Shown: positions 33,526 to 39,622 of the stretch, piece after piece
How positions within the stretch are numbered: the first letter of the stretch is position 1
Layout of the letters: each line of letters begins with the position of its first letter
Program-made: the position numbers and the translations under genes
The notes under the pieces: model-generated
What the model was told of the DNA's origin: nothing
Database searches by the model: none
What the model saw: the letters and a program-made list of their open reading frames with translations, nothing else
Origin: an uncultured Chloroflexota bacterium
GTDB taxonomy: Bacteria; Chloroflexota; Chloroflexia; Chloroflexales; Chloroflexaceae
Direction: 5' to 3'
NCBI GenBank assembly: GCA_937120965.1
Contig: CAKZKA010000045.1
Location: forward strand, 1-60,697
DNA: 60,697 nucleotides

Positions 33526-34953
33526 CTACTCCTCGTACTTCCCATTCGTGCTGACACTGGTCGTTTCTGAGTCGCGTTCGACCCGGCTCACGGCGATCCG
33601 GCGCACCGGCGCCACCCGTGGCGTTTCCTGCGCTGGCAGTTCGGCTGGCGGATCCTCCACCGGGTCGTCCGCCGGTGGCCCGGCCTCGGGCGGGGAGGCC
33701 TGGGGCTCAACGCGCCGCACGCTGATACTGCGTCGCACCGGCTCGGGGCGCGACGGCGGCTCATCGGCTCGCTCCACGTGGATCGGTTGGCGCGCATTGG
33801 TGGGCATCGGCTCGGCCGGGGCATTGGCGTTCACCCGGCGCACACTCGAGCGCACCTGGATGCGCCGGGCCTGCGGGCTCTCAGCCTGAGGCTCGTCCAG
33901 CGGCTCGGCGAAGCGCACCGCCGCGCGCACCACCGGCCCCACGGGGGCCAGCGGGCCGCCCTCGGCTTCGTGTTGCGCCGCCACGTGGTAGAGGCCACGC
34001 ATGGCATTACGCCGCACCCGCGGATCCTGCAACCCGTTGACCAGTTCGGTCGCGCCACCCACGGCTTCGCTGGCCCGGCGCAGCCCGCGGGCCAGTTTGC
34101 GCGGCCCCTCGAGCATCAGGCGCAGCGAACGGCTAACCTCGTACATGCTCGGCTGCTCCGGCAGGGTTGGCAGCGGGCCTGCCGGGCCGGGCAGCGGCAT
34201 CGCTGGCGTGCCGCTACCGGCGGCCGCGGCGTTGCGCTGGCTCTCGTAGGAGGCGATCAGATTACTCGGGGTCTTCGGCGGTGTCAGGCTGGAAGCCGAC
34301 TCCTCACGCGAGCCGAACTGCCACCAGCGCCGGCGACGCGACGCACCGGCCTCTTCGCTCGGCGGGGGCGCGGTGGGCGGCAGCGGCTCGGGCGCAGTAA
34401 AGAACGGTTTGAGCGGCTGGCGCTCGACGACCGGAAAGCGCTCGACAAAGGCTGCCACCAGCTCCTCGCCGGCCAATCCGGCCACCACCTGGTCCCCCAC
34501 CCAGCGCACCATTTCGGCAAGCATGCTGACATCATCGGAAGGCATGAAATCCAGGGTGTTGATCACCAGCCGCTCGCCGGAGCCAGGCTCCTCAAACGAA
34601 CCGTTGATCGCCACCCGGCGCGTGCGCGGGGCCACCGGGGGCAGGCGGAAGGCCAGCGTAACCCGCCCGTGCCAGGGGTCCCAGGTTTCGACATCGACAA
34701 CGTCAACGTCTTTCCACTCGAAGCCATCCACCGTATCATTGAAAAAGCCGCGTGCCCAGGTGACCACGCGCCGGTCCGTGAGCACGACGAAGTCCGACAG
34801 AGCCAGGCCGCCGACGCGGCGGCGCTGCTCGTCCAGCAACACGCCGTCGAAGAGCGCGAGGAGCGTCTCGCCCTCCTCGAGCAGCCCGCGGTAGCGCAGC
34901 TCCTCAACGCTGGCCGCATTGACATTGACGCCGAGATACGGGCGAGTGCTCAT
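33526..34953 (-). CDS. Chlorosome-locus protein with PH-like N-terminus and motif-repeat tail (A)
   Basis: 475 residues. Residues about 15-150 look like a bacterial PH/YokE-type domain: LLALFDGVLLDE, then LSDFVVLTDRRVVTWARG and a run of beta strands. A helical middle (SMYEVSRSLRLMLEGPRKLA) precedes a disordered P/A/E-rich tail carrying four short basic motifs: RRIQVRS (363), QPIHVERA (389), RRSISVRRVEP (407) and RRIAVSRVERD (451). The N-terminus is related to the next gene upstream (DGVLLDE..RR..G..L.D). It is nine bp from that gene and clearly co-transcribed with csmA. It may correspond to a CsmO/P/Y-type chlorosome protein, but I cannot assign the symbol. Confidence 0.75.
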   Translation of the reverse strand: MSTRPYLGVNVNAASVEELRYRGLLEEGETLLALFDGVLLDEQRRRVGGLALSDFVVLTDRRVVTWARGFFNDTVDGFEWKDVDVVDVETWDPWHGRVTLAFRLPPVAPRTRRVAINGSFEEPGSGERLVINTLDFMPSDDVSMLAEMVRWVGDQVVAGLAGEELVAAFVERFPVVERQPLKPFFTAPEPLPPTAPPPSEEAGASRRRRWWQFGSREESASSLTPPKTPSNLIASYESQRNAAAAGSGTPAMPLPGPAGPLPTLPEQPSMYEVSRSLRLMLEGPRKLARGLRRASEAVGGATELVNGLQDPRVRRNAMRGLYHVAAQHEAEGGPLAPVGPVVRAAVRFAEPLDEPQAESPQARRIQVRSSVRRVNANAPAEPMPTNARQPIHVERADEPPSRPEPVRRSISVRRVEPQASPPEAGPPADDPVEDPPAELPAQETPRVAPVRRIAVSRVERDSETTSVSTNGKYEE

Positions 34954-34962
34954 AATTGTTCC

Positions 34963-36213
34963 CTAGTCTACACTCGTTACGGGCTCCACCCGTCCACCAG
35001 AATTGGACGTGCGGCGCTCATCAGAAGTCGTGCGATCCTCGTGGCCAGCGTCACCGGAGCCGCTGCGGGCGATGGGAAGGGCCGGTGACGCGCCTGAGGC
35101 GGCGCCACGACGGCGCAGGGGAATATCGCGCCGGTCGGGGAACGTAGTCGGGGCGCTCGGGGATACCCGTAGCGGCGGTTCGTGGCGCGCCGCGGCAGGG
35201 CTGCTGGCCGACGCCGGCGCAGCCGCGGGGGCGCCCCGGCGCCGCAGCGGGATCTCATGGTAGGTACGAGGCGCAGCCGCCTGTGGCGCCGCGGCTGCTT
35301 CCGCAGGCGCGGCAGCAGGACGTTCCTTTGCCGCCGGAGCCTCGGCCGGCGCCGTAGGAGCGGCCGCTGGCGCAGCAGCCCCTGCCGCCCCCGTCTGGCG
35401 ATTGATCAGACTCATCGCCATCTGCTGGGCCACAGGGTTACTTGCCACCGTCGTGATCAATTCGTTGATGGCGCGAACCGCATCAGCAAGATCACGCAGA
35501 CTGGTGCTGTTGAGGGCGCTCAGATCAAACGGTAGATCAGCTTCACGCAACGAGCGGCGCAGCGTATCCCACGCCGAGCGGGCGAGACGGCCCGCAGCGT
35601 AGACCTGGCCGGGAGGAAGACTTGCCGGGTCCTGATAAAAGGCGGGGAGCGGAGCGCTGGGCGCACTCGCGGCGGCGCCGAGCCAGCGATAGGGCGCCTC
35701 ACCGGGCCGTGGCCCGTCTGCGTGTCCGAAGATCTGCTCACTCAGCGCAGCGATCACTTCCGGGCCGGCGTCGCGCGCCTCGTACCCTGCTTCGAGCATT
35801 CCGCGGGCCGTTTCGCTGGCGGTGCGCAACAACTGCAGCGCGGCCTGCAGATCGGCCAGGGGCAGCAGGGTCAGGCTGAAACGCTGCTCGTCTTCATCGG
35901 GGGCGGCGAAGCGCAGGTGCACCTGGGCATGCAGCGGGTCGAGGCCGCTGCCCTGCACCTCGACGAGTTCGGCGAGGGGGAAGGCGCAGCAGAGGTGCCG
36001 CCCGTAGTCCCGCGCCCAGAGGACCACCCGCAGGCTGGTGAGCAGGCAGTAATCGTGCAACGTCGGCCCGCTCAGGCGCCGGCCGTTCTCATCGAGGAGA
36101 ACCCCATCGAGGGCCACGAGGACGTGCTCGTCATACTCAAGGACATTGAGGGCCTCGAGTTCGGCCAGATGCGCCGGAACGATCGTATGGCTGTGGTAGA
36201 GCAGACTGATCAT
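34963..36213 (-). CDS. Chlorosome-locus protein with PH-like N-terminus and motif-repeat tail (B)
   Basis: 416 residues from ATG 36213 (a TTG at 36225 would add four). Residues about 15-140 carry the PH-like pattern (VLVALDGVLLDENGRRLSG, HDYCLLTSLRVVLWARD). A helical middle follows (LRDLADAVRAINELITTVAS, NPVAQQMAMSLINRQTG), then an A/P-rich linker and a tail with EIPLRRRGA at 320-328 and DIPLRRRGA at 363-371. At 381-390 the tail reads IARSGSGDAG, almost the same as IARSGSGESG in CsmA at the end of its mature region. The gene lies 75 bp after csmA, behind a strong hairpin. No membrane segment is present. Confidence 0.75.
   Translation of the reverse strand: MISLLYHSHTIVPAHLAELEALNVLEYDEHVLVALDGVLLDENGRRLSGPTLHDYCLLTSLRVVLWARDYGRHLCCAFPLAELVEVQGSGLDPLHAQVHLRFAAPDEDEQRFSLTLLPLADLQAALQLLRTASETARGMLEAGYEARDAGPEVIAALSEQIFGHADGPRPGEAPYRWLGAAASAPSAPLPAFYQDPASLPPGQVYAAGRLARSAWDTLRRSLREADLPFDLSALNSTSLRDLADAVRAINELITTVASNPVAQQMAMSLINRQTGAAGAAAPAAAPTAPAEAPAAKERPAAAPAEAAAAPQAAAPRTYHEIPLRRRGAPAAAPASASSPAAARHEPPLRVSPSAPTTFPDRRDIPLRRRGAASGASPALPIARSGSGDAGHEDRTTSDERRTSNSGGRVEPVTSVD
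35044..35073 (-). other. CsmA-like IARSGSG motif in the PH-like protein B tail
   Basis: Encodes IARSGSGDAG. The paralogous stretch in csmA (36352-36381) encodes IARSGSGESG. At DNA level the two share a core of 16 identical bases, gccgctgcgggcgatg on the plus strand. Confidence 0.8.
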
Positions 36214-36230
36214 AGTGAGGTGCAAGGGAA

Positions 36231-36273
36231 CTGGATACAGGATACCTGCTCACGCAGGACACCCTGTATCCAG
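36231..36273 (-). other. Nested intercistronic hairpin downstream of csmA
   Basis: Perfect 11 bp arms CTGGATACAGG (36231-36241) and CCTGTATCCAG (36263-36273) enclose a second hairpin, CCTGC-TCAC-GCAGG (36245-36258). It lies between the csmA stop (36289) and the next start (36213), with no U tract. It looks like a 3' stabiliser or partial terminator that would raise csmA transcript levels over downstream genes. Confidence 0.75.
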
Positions 36274-36288
36274 GCCCCTACCCTCCTG

Positions 36289-36534
36289 CTACCGATTGAA
36301 GCGCGAACGAATGCGCTTCGGGCGGAAGCTGCCGACCTCGCGAGCGGTGTAGCCACTCTCGCCGCTGCCGCTGCGGGCGATGCCCGGATAGGCATTGCGG
36401 TTGATGTTCTCGACCGCGGCTGACGTCGCCTGCAGCGCGTTCGACACCCATTGCCAGTGGCCCTGGAACATGATGTCGCCGATCTGCGCGACCTGCGCCG
36501 ACGACTCCGAGAACCAGCCTCGTGTCACGGCCAT
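36289..36534 (-). CDS. csmA: Chlorosome baseplate protein CsmA (precursor)
   Basis: Bacteriochlorophyll a-binding protein that forms the paracrystalline baseplate of the chlorosome, next to the cytoplasmic membrane. 81 residues. Residues 5-51 match what I know of Chloroflexus CsmA: RGWFSESSAQVAQIGDI, then FQGHWQWVSNALQAT with the pigment-ligand histidine at residue 26, and ENINRNAYPG. The mature Chloroflexus protein has about 51 residues, so the basic tail from about residue 52 (IARSGSGESG to RFNR) should be a cleaved C-terminal propeptide. AAGGAGGTG precedes the ATG, near-consensus and stronger than its neighbours. One extra residue (Val3) lies near the N-terminus. Confidence 0.95.
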   Translation of the reverse strand: MAVTRGWFSESSAQVAQIGDIMFQGHWQWVSNALQATSAAVENINRNAYPGIARSGSGESGYTAREVGSFRPKRIRSRFNR

Positions 36535-36648
36535 GCGTACACCTCCTTAACCTAAATGGACACCCTATAGGCCACGGGGCAGCGCCCCGATAACCCCAGC
36601 CTGAGCGCGAGCAAGAACGGGCGGACGCCCACGCTACCGCGTGACGCC

Positions 36649-37848
36649 CTACGATCTCACCCCGTTCGCCGCGTAAAACGGGACGATCAGCCAGTCGCCG
36701 TCCATCTCGGCCTGGCCGGCCTCCTGGCCCGCCAGGCTGGTAGGCAGCGTGAGCACCCGTCGAAAATCGCCGATCTGGATCACCAGTTCATCGCCGTTCT
36801 GGAACAGATCAAGCTGGTTAACATCCGCAAACGGCAGCTTCAGCTTCACCCGATAGGTGCCATCGTGCAGCTTGCTGATATCCATTGGCGCCTCGCGGTA
36901 GAGCACCGCGGTCGGGTCGCTGTCGCCGTAGATGTCCCGCCCCATAACGCGCAACTTCTCCAGCCCCACCACCTCTTCGGCGTAGTAGGGCACCCGCCGG
37001 ATCGGCAGGGGCACGAATGACTGCTCGACGTCCTGGAGGTACCGTTGCTGGATCTCCTTCCAGTGGTTCAGGTAGCCACTGTCCTGATCCACGGGCAGGA
37101 TCTTGTTCACGACGACCATATCAACGGTCATGCCGTACATGGACAGGTACGTCAGTGCCCGCTGGCTCTCCTTGATAACCATCTTCTCCGGGTTCATCAC
37201 CAGGCGGATCGACGTCTCCAGGGGGTTCGCCAGCGTCTCGGTGACGCCCTCCATCTGCCGGAACAGATCATCCACCGCCTCGTACACCTCAGACGGCGCG
37301 ACCATCTTGCTCAGGCCGGGGGTGATCCGGCTCATCGGGCGGATCAGGGGCTTGATCAGGTACTTCTCCGCGCCCCGCAGCATCCCGATCGCCCACTTGA
37401 AGCTCTCCGGAGCCGACAGCAGCCGCAGCGTCTCGCCCGTCGGCGCGCAGTCGATGACCAGCAGGTCGTAGTCGCCCGCGTCTTTGTGCTTCTTGATCCT
37501 GATGAGCGGGAAGGCTTCCTCCATGCCCGGGAGGATACTCATCTCATCCGCCAGGATGCCCTCAACCCCCTGTTCGGCCATCAACTGCGAGAAGTGCTGG
37601 CGCACGATCCCCCAGTTCGACTCGATGTCGTGATAAATACTGACTTCCAGGGCGTGGAGCGTGGGCGTGATCGGCACCGGATCCGGGCCGAGCGGGCCTT
37701 CCAGGTCCAGCGAATCGGCCAGGCTATGGGCCGGGTCGGTGCTCATCACAAGTGTGCGCAACCCCATATCGGCGGCGCGCAGGGCTGTGGCTGCGGCGAC
37801 GCTTGTCTTGCCGACGCCGCCTTTGCCGGTGAAAATCAGGGTTCGCAT
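36649..37848 (-). CDS. ArsA/Get3-family ATPase 2 of the chlorosome locus
   Basis: 399 residues, first gene of the csm transcript. Signature-lysine P-loop TGKGGVGKTSVA at residues 7-18, switch I STDPAHSLADSLD near 36, and switch II DCAPTGETLRLLS near 129 are intact. The C-terminus is an HSP20-like domain (YRVKLKLPFADVNQLDL, then EMDGDWLIVPF). It is a paralogue of the ATPase at 32198-33439; both lack ars-operon partners. A GGAAAGG ribosome binding site precedes ATG 37848. The 114 bp to csmA include a small GGGGC-GCCCC type hairpin and a GCGGGC-type repeat fragment near 36590-36650. Likely role, by inference: delivery or assembly of hydrophobic chlorosome proteins. Confidence 0.87.
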   Translation of the reverse strand: MRTLIFTGKGGVGKTSVAAATALRAADMGLRTLVMSTDPAHSLADSLDLEGPLGPDPVPITPTLHALEVSIYHDIESNWGIVRQHFSQLMAEQGVEGILADEMSILPGMEEAFPLIRIKKHKDAGDYDLLVIDCAPTGETLRLLSAPESFKWAIGMLRGAEKYLIKPLIRPMSRITPGLSKMVAPSEVYEAVDDLFRQMEGVTETLANPLETSIRLVMNPEKMVIKESQRALTYLSMYGMTVDMVVVNKILPVDQDSGYLNHWKEIQQRYLQDVEQSFVPLPIRRVPYYAEEVVGLEKLRVMGRDIYGDSDPTAVLYREAPMDISKLHDGTYRVKLKLPFADVNQLDLFQNGDELVIQIGDFRRVLTLPTSLAGQEAGQAEMDGDWLIVPFYAANGVRS

Positions 37849-38492
37849 CGTTGCCTTTCCAGGTCGGAGCGCTCGACGAGTTGACGCGGGCGAGTATCAG
37901 GGGATTGGCCCCATAGCCGGGACCAGGGTTTTTGCTTAAATGCCAAAAGTATGCGGCAATAAGTACGGCCAGACGTCTGCTTGCTGTGGTGCAATAGTAC
38001 CATGTTTATCGGGCAGTGTCAACAAAAGTTGCTCATATGCATCAGGCCCGCCAAAGGCGCTCCCGGGGGCCAGATGGCGCACTAATGGCCTCTATCTTGC
38101 CCCTCTGCCCGGGTTGTGGCCGGCGCTCCTCCACGGTTGACCGGGGCCATGGCCCGCGCATACGCCGATGTTGGGAGCCAGCCGGCGCCGCTTCCGGCGC
38201 ATGTCGCGATGCTGTCATTGTCTTATTTGCAACGAGTGCTGTATCACGATGATGGCGATCCGCCGACAGGTGGAGGCGTGAGAGGCGACACCCTGCTCGC
38301 CCTGTCCGTCACAACCTGGTTGCCGCCCCCGCGGCGCATACCTTTCATCTGGTCTTGTAACGACCGCAGCGACGAGGTTATCCGCTCGCTCGTCGCCGGC
38401 AGGTGTGCATGCACAGCGGGCCGATGCGACCCATGGTACACTACTCTGAGCAACCTTGGTAGATGTGCAGAGTTAAACCTACGCAACTCGAA
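37849..38492. other. Divergent intergenic region with the csm promoter
   Basis: 644 bp between the ArsA-2 gene (minus) and the truncated haemoglobin gene (plus). It contains the strong minus-strand promoter at 37994-38022. The rest shows no repeat module of the kinds seen elsewhere and no RNA gene I could identify. A 126-residue open frame at 38116-38496 has no recognisable features and is not called. Confidence 0.6.
37994..38022 (-). promoter_or_regulatory. Strong sigma-70-type promoter for the arsA2-csmA transcript
   Basis: On the minus strand, a perfect TTGACA (38017-38022), a 17 bp spacer and TACTAT (37994-37999). The transcript should start near 37987, giving a leader of about 140 nt before the ArsA-2 ATG. 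Confidence 0.75.
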
Positions 38493-38888
38493 ATGAGCGA
38501 CCGCCCTTCCATCTACGAGCAAATCGGTGGCGCCGCGACCATCCGGCGGATTGTTGATCGGTTCTACGCCCGCGTCGAGCGCGACCCGTTGCTGCGCCCG
38601 ATGTTCCCCGCCGACCTCGAACCCGGCAAGGAGCACCAGTTCCTCTTTCTCTGCCAGTACTTCGGCGGCCCGGATGACTACAACCGGCTGCGAGGCCACC
38701 CGCGCCTGCGGATGCGGCACGCTCCCTTCCCGATTGACCAGGTTGCCCGTGACGCCTGGCTCGCCCATATGCTGGCCGCCCTCGATGAGGCCGGCGTGCC
38801 TGAACCGGCCCGCACGGCTATGCACCGCTACTTCGAGCAAGCCTCCACGGCCATGATCAACCAGGCGCCGCTGATCGAGCCATCCTGA
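38493..38888 (+). CDS. glbO: Truncated haemoglobin, group II (TrHbO)
   Basis: 131-residue 2/2 haemoglobin that binds haem and O2/NO in the cytoplasm. From ATG 38493 it begins MSDRPSIYEQIGGAATIRRI. The FYARVERDPLLRPMFP, QYFGGPDDYNRLRGHPRLRMRHAPF and ARDAWLAHM segments are characteristic of group II, with a proximal histidine in the RMRH region and the TrHbO tryptophan in DAWL. Length is typical. An upstream ATG at 38463 gives ten extra residues but poor family fit. It is transcribed away from the chlorosome genes. Oxygen or NO detoxification is plausible in a facultative phototroph. Confidence 0.92.
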   Translation: MSDRPSIYEQIGGAATIRRIVDRFYARVERDPLLRPMFPADLEPGKEHQFLFLCQYFGGPDDYNRLRGHPRLRMRHAPFPIDQVARDAWLAHMLAALDEAGVPEPARTAMHRYFEQASTAMINQAPLIEPS

Positions 38889-38924
38889 ACGCTGCGACCT
38901 GCACGGAGGGCTGCGCATCCCCGC

Positions 38925-39060
38925 CCCCGGGCAGGGACGTTTAAGGGTGGACAGCACATCCGCGCCGGGAGGGCGCAGCCCTCCCAGGAAACAACCCGCC
39001 AGCGGGGAGGGTTTGGGAGGGCGCAGCCCTCCCAGGAACAAATATGTTCATTCTGGCATT
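38925..39060. repeat. Mosaic palindromic repeats (modules A and C, GGACAGAAC end)
   Basis: Begins with gtttaagggtggacagcacatc, an end of the GGACAGAAC family, then two GGGAGGGC-GCA-GCCCTCCC hairpins and cattctggcattgtgcggcg. The 423 bp gap 38889-39311 also holds a promoter at 39195-39224 and is otherwise unassigned. Confidence 0.75.
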
Positions 39061-39194
39061 GTGCGGCGTAGCCCCATGGATGACCGAAAGGAGAGGGTGC
39101 AGGTGGGTGAGGACCAGCAGCTCAACCGAATCTCTTCGCTCGGTTACGAATTGATCACAGATCATTCAGATCGCCTAACCAGGGCCTGCAGCCG

Positions 39195-39224
39195 TTGATC
39201 TGCCCGCCCGGCCCATGCTATAAT
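39195..39224 (+). promoter_or_regulatory. Promoter for the Cox2-like hairpin gene and ctaA-ctaB
   Basis: TTGATC at 39195-39200, an 18 bp spacer and a perfect TATAAT at 39219-39224, preceded by TGC (extended -10). The transcript would start near 39231, about 80 nt upstream of the GTG at 39312. Confidence 0.7.
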
Positions 39225-39311
39225 GCCCCAGACGCGCAAACTTGTGAAGAAACGCACGATATTCTCCTGCTGATGCTGACGCCGTAAGACGCCCCTGGAA
39301 AGTGAAAGGCC

Positions 39312-39524
39312 GTGCTCGCCCACATCCTCTTCTGGTTGATTGTGGTCGTCTTTGTCGCCGGTCAGGCCCTGCTGCTCCGCGCCGCCTGGCGCCTGCGGCG
39401 TCCCCGGGTTCAGCCCCCTGACCACGTTCCGCGGAGTGACCCGCGCAGCGATCTCGGCTGGACGCTGGTTACCGCCGCGGCCACTGCCGTGATGTTCTAC
39501 GCCGCCTTTGCGGCGCTGCCGTAG
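39312..39524 (+). CDS. Cox2-like transmembrane hairpin protein without a CuA domain
   Basis: 70 residues from GTG 39312, with GGAAAGTGAAAGG upstream. Two membrane helices (about 4-24 and 49-68) are joined by a basic, proline-rich loop. The pattern LFWLIVVVFVAGQALLLRAAWRLRRP, then SDLGWTLVTAAATAVMF resembles the membrane hairpin of cytochrome c oxidase subunit II (helix, RFRRR loop, LE-WT helix). It stops before the CuA cupredoxin domain. It is 98 bp upstream of the haem O/A synthesis fusion gene, which supports a link to haem-copper oxidase. No other oxidase subunit is in the window. Confidence 0.6.
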   Translation: MLAHILFWLIVVVFVAGQALLLRAAWRLRRPRVQPPDHVPRSDPRSDLGWTLVTAAATAVMFYAAFAALP

Positions 39525-39622
39525 CCGTGGCGCCTGTCGCCACGGCGATGGTCGGTTGTTTCGTCCGGAGCAGTTCGTTCCCCGCCCCGGCAGGTCTTGC
39601 CGTCTGAGAGTGGTAGTCTGGT

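Noticed and set aside
38116-38496. 126-residue open frame upstream of the haemoglobin gene
   Set aside because: No ribosome binding site, no family features, overlaps the haemoglobin start; probably chance.
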